This document shows, piece by piece, positions 54,572-64,000 of a stretch of DNA of 64,000 nucleotides. Where the stretch lies: the NCBI RefSeq assembly GCF_900176255.2, contig NZ_FXEG02000002.1, forward strand, positions 682,001-746,000, read 5' to 3'. Positions within the stretch are counted from its first letter, which is position 1, and every line of letters starts with the position of its first letter. The stretch is from Mycobacterium ahvazicum. GTDB lineage: Bacteria > Actinomycetota > Actinomycetes > Mycobacteriales > Mycobacteriaceae. The notes under the pieces are model-generated. The model was not told the origin of the DNA. It did no database searches and saw only the letters and a program-made list of their open reading frames with translations. The position numbers were made by a program, and so were the translations under genes.

Positions 54572-55906
54572 ATGACTGCCGTCCTGTCGCAAGCCCACGG
54601 CGTCCACGACGTGCTGTCGCGCAACCTGCTGGTCGATGGTTTCGATTTCGTGCTCGACCTGACCCGGTCGTCCGGCTCCTATCTGGTCGACGCCCGCGAC
54701 GGCCGGCGCTACCTCGACATGTTCACCTTCTTCGCCTCGTCGGCGCTGGGGATGAACCATCCGGCACTGGCCGACGACGAGGAGTTCCGCGCCGAACTCA
54801 CCGTGGCCGCGCTGAACAAGCCAAGCAACGCCGATGTGTACACCGCGGCCATGGCCGGCTTCGTCGAGACCTTCGCGCGGGTGCTCGGCGACCCGGCGCT
54901 GCCGCACCTGTTCTTCATCGACGGCGGCGCACTCGCGGTGGAGAACGCCCTCAAGGTGGCCTTCGACTGGAAGAGCCGGTACAACGAAAGCCGCGGCTTG
55001 CACTCGGGCGGCCCTGAACTGGGCACCCGGGTGCTGCACCTGCGCGGTGCCTTCCACGGCCGCAGCGGCTACACGCTGTCGCTGACCAACACCAAGCCGG
55101 TCACCGTGGCCCGGTTCCCGAAGTTCGACTGGCCGCGCATCGACGCGCCCTACCTCCGGCCGGGCCTGAACAAGACGGACATGGACGCGGCCGAAGCCGA
55201 GTCGTTGCGCCAGGCCCGGGCGGCGTTCGAGGCCCACCCGCACGACATCGCCTGCTTCATCGCCGAACCCATCCAGGGCGAGGGCGGCGACCGGCACTTC
55301 CGGCCCCAGTTCTTCGCGGCGATGCGCGAGCTGTGCGACGAACACGATGCGTTGCTGATCTTCGACGAGGTGCAGACCGGCTGCGGGCTGACCGGAACTC
55401 CTTGGGCCTACCAGCAATTGGGTGTGCAGCCCGACGTCGTGGCATTCGGCAAGAAGACTCAGGTGTGCGGGGTGATGGCCGGCCGGCGGGTCGACGAGGT
55501 CGCGGACAACGTCTTCGCGGTCTCCTCCCGGATCAACTCGACGTGGGGCGGCAATCTGACCGACATGGTGCGGGCGCGGCGCATCCTCGAAATCATCGAG
55601 GCCGACGGACTGTTCGATCGGGCCGCCGAGCGGGGCCGCTATCTGCTGGGCCGGCTGGTCGAGCTCGCCGGCGAGTTCGGCGCGCTGGTGTCCGACCCCC
55701 GCGGCCGCGGGCTGATGTGCGCGTTCAGCCTGCCGACCACCGCCGATCGCGACGAGTTGATCCGCCGGCTGTGGCAGCGGGGCGTGATCGTGTTACCCAC
55801 CGGAGACGACGGCGTGCGATTCCGTCCCGCGCTGACGGTGTCGCGGGCAGAAATAGACGTGGCCGTCGCGGCGGTGCGTGACTGTCTGAGAGAAACGGGT
55901 AACTAA
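54572..55906 (+). CDS. lat: L-lysine 6-aminotransferase
   Basis: 444 aa from ATG 54572, supported by a -10 box at leaderless distance; ATG 54563 three codons upstream lies inside that box. Class III aminotransferase features: FIDGGALAVENALKVAFDW, LHLRGAFHGRSGYTLS, FDEVQTGCGLTGTPWAY, the PLP lysine in AFGKKTQVCG near residue 297, and RINSTWGGNLTDMVR. It transfers the epsilon-amino group of lysine to 2-oxoglutarate, giving 2-aminoadipate semialdehyde. The orthologue Rv3290c is strongly induced in starved or persistent M. tuberculosis. Confidence 0.95.
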   Translation: MTAVLSQAHGVHDVLSRNLLVDGFDFVLDLTRSSGSYLVDARDGRRYLDMFTFFASSALGMNHPALADDEEFRAELTVAALNKPSNADVYTAAMAGFVETFARVLGDPALPHLFFIDGGALAVENALKVAFDWKSRYNESRGLHSGGPELGTRVLHLRGAFHGRSGYTLSLTNTKPVTVARFPKFDWPRIDAPYLRPGLNKTDMDAAEAESLRQARAAFEAHPHDIACFIAEPIQGEGGDRHFRPQFFAAMRELCDEHDALLIFDEVQTGCGLTGTPWAYQQLGVQPDVVAFGKKTQVCGVMAGRRVDEVADNVFAVSSRINSTWGGNLTDMVRARRILEIIEADGLFDRAAERGRYLLGRLVELAGEFGALVSDPRGRGLMCAFSLPTTADRDELIRRLWQRGVIVLPTGDDGVRFRPALTVSRAEIDVAVAAVRDCLRETGN

Positions 55907-55951
55907 TCCAGCAGTGCGGACGAAACACCACACGGAGTCAGCACGCGGAGT

Positions 55952-56350
55952 ATGAGGTTCTCGATGCCGAAAGCAGACGAGCGATCACGAGGTGATCGTC
56001 TGGGTTCCGAAGACGGCGAGGTGCGCGCCGCCATCCGCTTTGCCGTCTTGGCGGCGGCCGCGGGGGTCGGATTCATCGTGATGGCCGCCTTGTGGGTCAG
56101 CACCTGCCCGGGAACGGGCGTGGACACGGCCGCCTGCGGGGCGCCGCAGCGCACCTTGCTGGCCGTCGGAGGTCCGCTGATCCTGTTGGCCGGCGGCCTA
56201 TGGGCCTTCGTGCGGACCTACCGGGTATGGCGTGTCGAGGGCACCTGGTGGGGATGGCACGGCGCGGGCTGGTTCTTGTTGACGCTGATGATCGTCGCCG
56301 TCTCCATGGGTGTTCCGGCGATTGCCGGTCCGGCGCTGGGAGGCTCATAA
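55952..56350 (+). CDS. Small transmembrane protein (Rv3289c orthologue)
   Basis: 132 aa. A charged N-terminus (about 27 residues) is followed by three membrane helices at about residues 29-49, 68-86 and 106-127 (FAVLAAAAGVGFIVMAALWV; LLAVGGPLILLAGGLWAFV; GWFLLTLMIVAVSMGVPAIA). Two cysteines lie in the first extramembrane loop (STCPGTGVDTAACG) and could pair outside the cell. Function unknown. It is positioned between lat and usfY as in M. tuberculosis. ATG 55964 (MPKADERS) is an alternative start. Confidence 0.8.
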   Translation: MRFSMPKADERSRGDRLGSEDGEVRAAIRFAVLAAAAGVGFIVMAALWVSTCPGTGVDTAACGAPQRTLLAVGGPLILLAGGLWAFVRTYRVWRVEGTWWGWHGAGWFLLTLMIVAVSMGVPAIAGPALGGS

Positions 56351-56376
56351 TCAGAGGTGCGACCCTAGGAGCAGCC

Positions 56377-56688
56377 ATGGGAGACACCTATCACGACCCC
56401 GTCGACCATTTGCGGACGACGCGGCCGCTCGCCGGCGAATCACTGATCGATGTATTGCACTGGCCCGGATACCTGATGGTGGTGGCCGGGGTGGTTGCGG
56501 TGTGCGGAAGCCTCGCGGCCTTCGGCACCGGACATCAGCACGAGGGCATGACCGCTGGGGTGACGGCGCTCGTCGTCACGGTGGTGGGCCTGGTGTGGCT
56601 GGCCGCCGAACACCGTCGGGTGCGCCGGATCTTCGATCGGTGGTATCTCGACCACCCCGATGCCGTCAGGCAGTCGCCAGATTCGTAG
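56377..56688 (+). CDS. usfY: UsfY, membrane protein upstream of the sigF operon
   Basis: 103 aa from ATG 56377, with AGGAG eight bases upstream. The N-terminal 30 residues are soluble (HDPVDHLRTTRPLAGESLID); two membrane helices follow (YLMVVAGVVAVCGSLAAFG; GVTALVVTVVGLVWLAAEHR), then a basic end. The M. tuberculosis orthologue Rv3288c is of unknown function and lies upstream of rsbW-sigF. The frame is open further upstream but overlaps the preceding gene without protein-like sequence. Confidence 0.82.
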   Translation: MGDTYHDPVDHLRTTRPLAGESLIDVLHWPGYLMVVAGVVAVCGSLAAFGTGHQHEGMTAGVTALVVTVVGLVWLAAEHRRVRRIFDRWYLDHPDAVRQSPDS

Positions 56689-56713
56689 GTTATCCGCGAC
56701 GTCGACTGGGTAT
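56688..56713 (+). promoter_or_regulatory. Putative SigF-dependent promoter of rsbW-sigF
   Basis: GGTTA (56688-56692), 15 bases, then GGGTAT (56708-56713). This agrees with the mycobacterial SigF pattern GGTTT-N15-17-GGGTAY except for the last -35 base. It begins at the very end of usfY and would give a leader of about 225 bases before rsbW, in line with known autoregulation of sigF. The 257-base gap 56689-56945 holds nothing else I can identify. Confidence 0.6.
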
Positions 56714-56945
56714 CAGGTCTAAACCATGATGAGTGCCCATGATGATTGTGCGCGCAGCGCCTACCGCATCATCGGGCGATGACGATCAGAAGGACCAGTG
56801 TGATTTCGGATTGCCGGTGGAGTCTGGCGCGTCCATACCGAGCGACATCCCCGGCCGCGATGAGGGCCAACCAGGCGGGCTGTCCCGACCAATGGAGCGC
56901 CCCTAAGCGAGGGGTAGTGTGAGCCAAACGTTGCCGGGAGACCAA

Positions 56946-57383
56946 ATGACCGATGTTGGATTGCGCGCTGACAAGCGTCAGCGCGGCCACAGAGCCGTCG
57001 AATTACATGTTGCTGCGCGCCTGGAGAACCTGGCCATGCTGCGCACGCTGGTGGGTGCGATCGGCACCTACGAGGACCTGGACTTCGACGCCGTGGCGGA
57101 TCTCCGGCTCGCGGTGGACGAGGTGTGCACGCGGTTGATCCGGTCGGCCACCCCGGATGCGACGCTGATCGTGGTGGTCGACCCGCGCGAAGACGAATTG
57201 GTGGTCGAGGCATCCGCCGCATGCGCCACCCACGACGTGGTGTCGCCGGGCAGCTTCAGCTGGCACGTACTGACGTCGCTGGCCGATGACGTCCAAACTT
57301 TCCACGACGGTCGTGAACCCAGTGAAACCGGCAGCATCTTCGGTATCAAGTTGACGGCGCGACGGGCGGCCGCTAGCCGGTGA
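56946..57383 (+). CDS. rsbW: Anti-sigma-F factor RsbW (UsfX)
   Basis: 145 aa from ATG 56946, equal in length to Rv3287c. It has the GHKL-type fold of SpoIIAB/RsbW proteins: LAVDEVCTRLIRSA near residue 60 is the helix with the conserved Glu, and HVLTSLADDVQTF and GSIFGIKLTARR close the domain. It binds SigF and blocks it from RNA polymerase; release is through anti-anti-sigma partners. Its TGA overlaps the GTG start of sigF, ensuring matched production. Confidence 0.93.
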   Translation: MTDVGLRADKRQRGHRAVELHVAARLENLAMLRTLVGAIGTYEDLDFDAVADLRLAVDEVCTRLIRSATPDATLIVVVDPREDELVVEASAACATHDVVSPGSFSWHVLTSLADDVQTFHDGREPSETGSIFGIKLTARRAAASR

Positions 57384-58174
57384 CAGCGCAAGCTGACGGC
57401 GGTTCGGGCTCGTCACGCCCAAACGAATACGCCGACGTTCCGGATATGTTCCGTGAGCTGGCCACTGTCGCGGCCGACTCCGCGGAATTCCAGCGCCAAC
57501 GGGACAAGATCGTCGAGCGATGCCTGCCGCTGGCCGACCACATCGCCCGCCGGTTCGAGGGTCGCGGCGAGCCGCGCGACGACCTGGTGCAGGTTGCGCG
57601 AGTGGGATTGGTCAATGCCGTGGTCCGCTTCGACGTCGACGCCGGATCGGACTTCGTGTCGTTCGCGGTGCCCACGATCATGGGTGAGGTCCGCCGGCAC
57701 TTCCGGGACAACAGCTGGTCGGTCAAGGTGCCGCGGCGCCTCAAGGAGCTGCATCTGCGGCTCGGCAGCGCGACCGCCGACCTGTCGCAGCGCCTCGGGC
57801 GGGCGCCCACCGCAACCGAACTCGCGGCCGAGCTGGAAATGGATCGCGCCGAGGTCGTCGAGGGTCTGGTAGCGGGCAGCTCGTACAACACCCTGTCCAT
57901 CGACAGCGGTGGGGGCGGCGGCGACGAAGAGGACGCCCGGGCCATCGCGGACACGCTGGGTGACGTCGACGCCAGCATCGATCGAATCGAGGACCGCGAG
58001 TCGCTGCGTCCGTTGCTGGAGAGCCTGCCCGAGCGAGAGCGAACGGTGTTGGTGCTCAGGTTCTTTGAGTCGATGACGCAGACTCAGATCGCCGAACGAG
58101 TCGGCATCTCACAGATGCACGTCTCGCGGCTGCTGGCTAAATCGCTAGCTCGGCTCCGCGACCAGCTGGAGTAG
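57380..58174 (+). CDS. sigF: Stress/stationary-phase sigma factor SigF
   Basis: 264 aa, a SigB/SigF-type group 3 sigma factor. Region 2 lies at about residues 45-115 (CLPLADHIARRFEGRGEPRD, DFVSFAVPTIMGEVRRHFRD), region 3 at about 120-175 (VPRRLKELHLRLG) and region 4 at about 205-260 (LPERERTVLVLRFFESMTQ, QIAERVGISQMHVSRLLAKS). It directs envelope and stress genes. GTG start coupled to rsbW. Its last 30 bases overlap the convergent STAS gene. Orthologue of Rv3286c. Confidence 0.95.
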   Translation: MTAQADGGSGSSRPNEYADVPDMFRELATVAADSAEFQRQRDKIVERCLPLADHIARRFEGRGEPRDDLVQVARVGLVNAVVRFDVDAGSDFVSFAVPTIMGEVRRHFRDNSWSVKVPRRLKELHLRLGSATADLSQRLGRAPTATELAAELEMDRAEVVEGLVAGSSYNTLSIDSGGGGGDEEDARAIADTLGDVDASIDRIEDRESLRPLLESLPERERTVLVLRFFESMTQTQIAERVGISQMHVSRLLAKSLARLRDQLE

Positions 58175-58567
58175 CGGCCGAGCGTTGGGACCCGCGGGCC
58201 ACGCGACCCGCTCCAGCAGCGGCTCCTCCATCGGTGTCGTCACCGGCAGGGTGCCATCCGGGTCGCACACCCGCAACAGCCGCATGACCGCCGGGCTGGG
58301 CACCATCGCCCAGCTGAGTTGGGCGCCCGAGCACACCACGTTGATGCGGTGCAGCGCCGAAAAGCCGGACGTACCAATGAAATCGAGACTGCGTAGATCC
58401 AGGATCACTCGCTTGGCGCGACGCGCGTTGCGTTGCACGTAGATCGCGAGCTGGTCGGAGTTCGCGGCGTCGAGTTCACCGTCGACCGTGATGACCGTGC
58501 CCGACGCGCTCCAGGTGGCGCTGAATTGAGCCGTGCGGCACTGCTGCCAGGATTGAGTCACAGACAT
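58145..58567 (-). CDS. STAS-domain anti-sigma-factor antagonist-like protein
   Basis: 140 aa. The STAS fold is recognisable from ITVDGELDAANSDQLAIYV through VILDLRSLDFIGTSGFSALH, which is where RsbV/SpoIIAA proteins have their phosphorylated Ser; here Thr and Ser are both present (GTSG). An acidic/Pro-rich tail of about 30 residues follows. Convergent overlap with sigF by 30 bases suggests a part in the SigF partner-switching circuit, as a candidate to relieve RsbW. That link is inference. M. tuberculosis has no such gene between sigF and accA3. GAGGGAG lies upstream of the ATG. Confidence 0.8.
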   Translation of the reverse strand: MSVTQSWQQCRTAQFSATWSASGTVITVDGELDAANSDQLAIYVQRNARRAKRVILDLRSLDFIGTSGFSALHRINVVCSGAQLSWAMVPSPAVMRLLRVCDPDGTLPVTTPMEEPLLERVAWPAGPNARPLLQLVAEPS

Positions 58568-58761
58568 TGCTTCACTCCCTCATACCGAGGATTGGTGTGA
58601 GGACTACGCCAACGGCGAAACGCTGAAAGCTGGGAATTCGCCTTCCGCGCGGCGCTCACATAGTCCGGGCGGCTGTGAACTCAACCTGACTCGAACCCTA
58701 CCCCCGGTGCCGGAGACCGACAACGTTTACTTAGCTGATTCCCAGGTAGCCTGGTCAGCAG

Positions 58762-60564
<1,803 letters not shown>

Positions 60565-60613
60565 TGCGCCTCCTGTTTGGGCCTATCGGCAGAGATTGTT
60601 CTGCGTGCGTCTC

Positions 60614-60628
60614 TAAGAGAATTTCTTA
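60614..60628. promoter_or_regulatory. Palindrome upstream of accA3
   Basis: TAAGA (60614-60618) and TCTTA (60624-60628) flank a five-base centre containing AATT. The element lies 50 bases upstream of the accA3 start in an AT-rich patch of otherwise GC-rich DNA. It could be a repressor operator; no family can be assigned. Confidence 0.35.
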
Positions 60629-60695
60629 CAACGATTTCGGGGGAAGTCTAAGCGCCGCGCCGTCGGGACGATGAGGCGGTGTCGGTATTCGGGGG

Positions 60696-61118
60696 TTACT
60701 CGGCGGTAGCTCGCAGCCGCCTTTTGATGCGGGCCAGCATCGCTGACATGCCCCGCAGCCGCAGCGGGCTGATCAGAGCGGCCAACCCCAGCTCGCTGTA
60801 GAAATCCTCGGGCACCGCCAGGATGTCGGCGGCCGGTTGCTCGTCGAGGCCGGCGGCCAGGATCGACGCGAATCCCCGGGTGGTGGGCGCTTCGGCGGGA
60901 GCGCTGAAATACAGCCGCACCCGGTTGGGGTCGCGCGCGTCGACATGCAGGAACAGCGGCGACTGGCACTCGGGAACCGGCTCCATCGCCGCTTCGGCCA
61001 GATCGTCGGGCAGGTCCGGCAGGTCGTCGGCGAACTCCAGCAGCAGCTTGAGTTTGTCCTGACCCTGCACTTCGGCGAAGTCAGACACCACCTCGGCCAG
61101 GGGAGCGGGCAGAGTCAT
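60696..61118 (-). CDS. SufE-family protein
   Basis: 140 aa from ATG 61118, which overlaps the sseA stop (TGATG). SufE features: [17 protein letters not shown], then [13 protein letters not shown] with the Cys that accepts persulfide sulfur from a cysteine desulfurase, and [18 protein letters not shown] at the end. It carries sulfur for iron-sulfur cluster assembly. Coupling to the rhodanese sseA supports a sulfur-relay role. Orthologue of Rv3284. The frame continues upstream inside sseA but that part is a shadow. Confidence 0.9.
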   Translation of the reverse strand: MTLPAPLAEVVSDFAEVQGQDKLKLLLEFADDLPDLPDDLAEAAMEPVPECQSPLFLHVDARDPNRVRLYFSAPAEAPTTRGFASILAAGLDEQPAADILAVPEDFYSELGLAALISPLRLRGMSAMLARIKRRLRATAE

Positions 61119-62020
61119 CAGGCCGGTACGGCTCCCGGTGCCTGGCCCGGTTCGGAGCCCGCGACGATCGGCACCCGCACGGTGTTGCCCCACTCGGTCC
61201 AGGACCCGTCGTAATTGCGCACACCGGGCTTGCCCAGCAAGTGGGTGAGCACGAACCAGGTGTGGCTGGACCGCTCGCCGATACGGCAGTAGACGACCGT
61301 CTTGTCGTCGGGTTGCAGGAAACCGTAGAGCTCTTCGAGTTCCTGGCGGCTGCGGAACCGGCCGCTCTCGTCGACCGCCTTGCCCCACGGGATCGATCGG
61401 GCGGTGGGGATGTGGCCGGCACGCAGCGCGCCCTCTTCGGGGTAGTCGGGCATGTGCGTGCGCTTGCCGGTGTATTCGTCGGGGGAGCGCACGTCGATCA
61501 GTGGCTGGCTGCCCAGAATGTCGAGCACGTCGTCCTTGTAGGCGCGGATAGGCGGGTCGTTGCGGGCCACGACGGGGTAGCCGGTCGAGGTCTTGGTCGG
61601 CACCTCGAGGCTGGTGTCCCGTCGCTCGGACAGCCACAGGTCACGCCCGCCGTTGAGCAACCGCACATCGGGGTGGCCGAACAACGTGAAGACCCACAGC
61701 GCGTACGCGGCCCACCAGTTGCTCTTGTCGCCGTAGATGACCACGGTGTCGTCGCGCGAGATGCCCTTGCGGTCCATCAGCTCCGCGAATTGCTCACCGG
61801 AGATGTAGTCGCGGACCCGCGGGTCGTTGAGGTCGGTGTGCCAGTCGATCTTGACGGCGCCGGGGATGTGCCCGATGTCGTAGAGCAACACGTCCTCATC
61901 GGATTCGACGATCGCCAGACCGGGCGAGCCGAGGTGGCCGGACAGCCAGTCGGCGGTGACCAAGCGTTCGGGGTGGGCGTAGGCCGACAGCGTGGGGCTT
62001 GAATCGGGGGGTAGCGGCAC
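61118..62020 (-). CDS. sseA: Thiosulfate sulfurtransferase SseA
   Basis: 300 aa from GTG 62020 ([20 protein letters not shown]), which matches the Rv3283 N-terminus (297 aa). Two rhodanese domains: the first (residues 20-140) is inactive, with the Cys position lost, and has [19 protein letters not shown]. The second (residues 165-290) has [12 protein letters not shown] and the active-site loop [14 protein letters not shown] with the persulfide Cys. It moves sulfane sulfur to acceptors such as cyanide or thioredoxin and may feed the adjacent SufE. Confidence 0.93.
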   Translation of the reverse strand: MPLPPDSSPTLSAYAHPERLVTADWLSGHLGSPGLAIVESDEDVLLYDIGHIPGAVKIDWHTDLNDPRVRDYISGEQFAELMDRKGISRDDTVVIYGDKSNWWAAYALWVFTLFGHPDVRLLNGGRDLWLSERRDTSLEVPTKTSTGYPVVARNDPPIRAYKDDVLDILGSQPLIDVRSPDEYTGKRTHMPDYPEEGALRAGHIPTARSIPWGKAVDESGRFRSRQELEELYGFLQPDDKTVVYCRIGERSSHTWFVLTHLLGKPGVRNYDGSWTEWGNTVRVPIVAGSEPGQAPGAVPA

Positions 62021-62034
62021 ATGGCAAAGCCTAC

Positions 62035-62682
62035 TCAGCGCCGAGGTTCGGCGTTGTCCGCCCACAGTGCCGCGATGGACACCCCGGCGCGGCGCAGCAG
62101 CGCACGTGTCAGCGGCAGCCCAATTCCCACCACGGCCGATGGATCACCGTCGACGCCGTCGATGAACCAGCCGCCCAGGCCGTCCAGGGTGAAGCCGCCG
62201 GCGACCCGCAGCGATTCGCCGCCGGCCAGGTAGGCCTCCAGGTCGTCGGGCTCCGGTGTTCCGAAATGCACTGTGGTGATTGATGTTTGCGCTTCGCGAT
62301 GGACAATGTCACTGTCCTGCAGCCGGATCACGCAATGGCCGGTGTAGAGCTGGCCGGAGCGCCCGGCCATCGACTGCCAGAGTTGGCGTGCGGCCTCGAC
62401 GGATTCCGGCTTGCCGCACAGCGCGCCGTCCAGGTACAGCATCGAATCACAGCCGATCACAACACAATCCGTCGCGACGGCGGCATCCAGTTCGCCGGCC
62501 ACCTGCTCGGCCTTGGCCTGGGCCAACGCACCGACCACGTCACCGGGCGCTGCGTCTTGGCCCAGACCGTCGATCAGGCGATCCTCGTCGACGCCGGAGA
62601 CCACGACCAGGGGATCGATGCCCGCCTGGCGCAGCACCTTGAGGCGGCCAGCGGAGGCCGACCCCAGCACCACGCGAGTCAT
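62035..62682 (-). CDS. Maf-family nucleotide pyrophosphatase
   Basis: 215 aa. Maf signature at the N-terminus ([19 protein letters not shown]), VSGVDED, and the metal/catalytic loop [13 protein letters not shown] near residue 75 followed by [12 protein letters not shown]. Maf proteins hydrolyse non-canonical or canonical nucleoside triphosphates to monophosphates and can slow cell division. Its start overlaps the accE5 stop by 4 bases, so it is part of the accD5-accE5-maf unit. Orthologue of Rv3282. Confidence 0.92.
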   Translation of the reverse strand: MTRVVLGSASAGRLKVLRQAGIDPLVVVSGVDEDRLIDGLGQDAAPGDVVGALAQAKAEQVAGELDAAVATDCVVIGCDSMLYLDGALCGKPESVEAARQLWQSMAGRSGQLYTGHCVIRLQDSDIVHREAQTSITTVHFGTPEPDDLEAYLAGGESLRVAGGFTLDGLGGWFIDGVDGDPSAVVGIGLPLTRALLRRAGVSIAALWADNAEPRR

Positions 62683-62888
62683 CGCTGCATGTGGATGCGT
62701 TCCTGCAGGGTGACTCGCTGGTAGTTGCTGATCGCGTAGCGCAGCTTGTCGACCGGAAGCCCCCAGCGGGTCTTTTCCGGTTGCTCGGGCGCCGCGCCAC
62801 CCCCGGCACTGCCCAGCACGGTGATCAGCGCGGCCACCTCCGCGGCGGTGGGACGGCCCCGCAGAATCTGGATGTGCGGCTCACTCAT
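62679..62888 (-). CDS. accE5: Acyl-CoA carboxylase epsilon subunit
   Basis: 69 aa. The C-terminal half (SRW-like [20 protein letters not shown]) resembles epsilon subunits of actinobacterial acyl-CoA carboxylases; the N-terminal half ([20 protein letters not shown]) is the conserved helix that binds the complex. It stimulates the AccA3-AccD5 propionyl-CoA carboxylase. Much shorter than the 177 aa of Rv3281, which has an extra N-terminal repeat region, but normal for the family. Overlaps accD5 and maf by 4 bases each. Confidence 0.9.
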   Translation of the reverse strand: MSEPHIQILRGRPTAAEVAALITVLGSAGGGAAPEQPEKTRWGLPVDKLRYAISNYQRVTLQERIHMQR

Positions 62889-64000
62889 AGCGGAATGTTC
62901 CCGTGCTTCTTCGGTGGCAGGTGGGAGATTTTGCGTTCCAGCAGCCGCAGCGCCGTGGCGATGTAGCCGCGGGTGTGCGACGGCGGGATCACCGAGTCGA
63001 CGTAACCGCGCTCGGCGGCGACGTACGGGTTGACCAACGTGTCCTCGTACTCCTGCTGCAGCTGCAGCCGCAGCTCGTCGACGTCGCGGCCCTCGGCGGC
63101 GGCCTGCTTGAGCTGCTGGCGGTAGACGAAGCCGACCGCACCGGAGGCGCCCATCACGGCGATCTGCGCGGTCGGCCAGGCCAGGTTGACATCGCAGCCC
63201 ATGTCCTTGGAGCCCATGACGCAGTACGCGCCGCCGTAGGCCTTGCGGGTGATGACGGTGATCTTGGGGACGGTGGCCTCACCGTAGGCGTACAGCAGCT
63301 TGGCGCCACGCCGGATGATGCCGTTGTATTCCTGGCCGGTGCCCGGCAGGAAGCCGGGCACATCCACCAGCATGATGATCGGGATGTTGAAGCAGTCGCA
63401 GGTCCGTACGAACCGGGCTGCCTTCTCGGAGGCGTTGATGTCCAGGCAGCCCGCGAACTGAGTGGGCTGGTTGGCCACGATGCCGACCGGCCGGCCGTCG
63501 ACCCGGCCGAATCCGACGACGATGTTCTGCGCGTAACCGCCCTGAACTTCCAGGAATTCGTCGTCGTCGAGGATGCGGGTGATGACCTCGTGCATGTCGT
63601 ACGGCTGGTTGGGCGAGTCCGGGATCAGCGTGTCCAGCTCGAGGTCCTCTTCGGTGAGGTTCTCCTCGATCGGACCCTCCGGGGCCGGCACCGCGTAGCG
63701 GGGCGCGTCGGTGAAGTTGTTGGGCGGCAGGTAGCCCAGCAGGTCGCGGACCCAGTCGAAGGCGTCCTGTTCACCGGAGGCGACGTAGTGCAGCGTGCCC
63801 GACTTGGCCATGTGGGTGTGGGCGCCGCCGAGTTCCTCCATCGTGACGTCCTCGCCGGTGACGGTCTTGATGACGTCGGGCCCGGTGATGAACATCTGGC
63901 TGGTCTGATCGACCATCACGACGAAGTCGGTCAGGGCGGGGGAGTACACGTGCCCGCCGGCAGCGGCGCCCATGATCAGCGAGATCTGCGGGATGACCCC
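62885..64000 (-). CDS. accD5: Propionyl-CoA carboxylase beta subunit AccD5, C-terminal part (runs off window)
   Basis: 371 codons plus stop lie in the window; the frame enters at 64000 with [20 protein letters not shown]. Carboxyltransferase features are [16 protein letters not shown] (the N-terminal oxyanion region), [40 protein letters not shown] (the C-terminal oxyanion region), and the end [18 protein letters not shown]. With AccA3 and AccE5 it makes methylmalonyl-CoA from propionyl-CoA, the unit for methyl-branched lipids. Orthologue of Rv3280, whose full length is 548 aa, so about 175 residues are missing here. Confidence 0.96.
   Translation of the reverse strand, partial: GVIPQISLIMGAAAGGHVYSPALTDFVVMVDQTSQMFITGPDVIKTVTGEDVTMEELGGAHTHMAKSGTLHYVASGEQDAFDWVRDLLGYLPPNNFTDAPRYAVPAPEGPIEENLTEEDLELDTLIPDSPNQPYDMHEVITRILDDDEFLEVQGGYAQNIVVGFGRVDGRPVGIVANQPTQFAGCLDINASEKAARFVRTCDCFNIPIIMLVDVPGFLPGTGQEYNGIIRRGAKLLYAYGEATVPKITVITRKAYGGAYCVMGSKDMGCDVNLAWPTAQIAVMGASGAVGFVYRQQLKQAAAEGRDVDELRLQLQQEYEDTLVNPYVAAERGYVDSVIPPSHTRGYIATALRLLERKISHLPPKKHGNIPL

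Noticed and set aside
62679..62888. accE5 as a truncated gene
   Set aside because: It is shorter than Rv3281, but 69 aa is normal for epsilon subunits, and 4-base overlaps on both sides show it is complete.

Overview
This window is high-GC actinobacterial DNA, and gene content and order place it firmly in Mycobacterium. From left to right it follows, in reverse orientation, the block from dacB1 to accD5 that corresponds to about Rv3330 to Rv3280 of M. tuberculosis. Landmarks are sdhCDAB, cdd-deoA-add, satS-sapM, upp/pmmB, deoD, amiB1-amiA1, lpdA, glpD2, phoY1, atsB, lpqC, nei, lhr, pcd, lrpA, lat, usfY-rsbW-sigF, accA3, sufE, sseA, maf and accE5-accD5. Several insertions and rearrangements relative to that order suggest a non-tuberculous, probably slow-growing species. 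I cannot name the species from sequence alone. No rRNA, tRNA, CRISPR array or insertion sequence was seen, and coding density is very high with many 1-4 nt start/stop overlaps. No intergenic gap exceeds 300 bases; the longest is about 257 bases, before rsbW.

Layout. 1-5.1 kb: the 5' end of dacB1, a small unknown gene, a class III aminotransferase, a mycofactocin-type dehydrogenase, the ECF41 sigma factor sigJ facing an AhpD/CMD-family gene, and a condensation-domain-like protein. 5.1-11.4 kb: succinate dehydrogenase, and a pyrimidine/purine nucleoside salvage operon. 11.4-18.4 kb: an accessory stretch with a DUF222/HNH protein, a small CDGP protein, an orphan PPE protein, a divergent GntR/cupin pair, and two von Willebrand A membrane proteins arranged tail to tail. 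18.4-31.2 kb: satS-sapM (a secreted phosphatase and its export chaperone), upp, pmmB, deoD with an adjacent cutinase, two M20 amidohydrolases, a TetR/GGCT pair, lpdA and glpD2. 31.2-39.7 kb: a pseudouridine synthase followed by an inserted P-type ATPase - DUF5994 - large P-type ATPase cluster. 39.8-51.2 kb: phoY1, atsB, two small secreted proteins, lpqC, nei, lhr and a tetR. 51.3-55.9 kb: a lysine-catabolism locus. 56-58.6 kb: the SigF operon plus a STAS-domain gene. 58.7-64 kb: the acyl-CoA carboxylase neighbourhood.

Functional themes. Lysine breakdown is represented by lat (lysine 6-aminotransferase), pcd (piperideine-6-carboxylate dehydrogenase) and a DUF1338 protein of the 2-oxoadipate dioxygenase/decarboxylase type, around the regulator LrpA. 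Carboxylase genes accA3, accD5 and accE5 supply the alpha, beta and epsilon subunits of long acyl-/propionyl-CoA carboxylases. SigF has its anti-sigma factor RsbW and a possible antagonist across its 3' end.

Most interesting observations: (1) the CtpF-like P-type ATPase has Gly in place of the phosphorylated Asp of DKTGT and Glu in the GDGxND motif, yet keeps a full-length frame, and its cluster sits beside a partial match to the DosR box; (2) a near-consensus ECF41 promoter lies immediately in front of the CMD gene opposite sigJ; (3) upp lacks its usual stop and carries a basic 37-residue tail read antisense to pmmB; (4) the local gene order of phoY1 and the pseudouridine synthase is permuted around the ATPase insertion; (5) the lysine locus has a compact divergent promoter with apparent leaderless starts.
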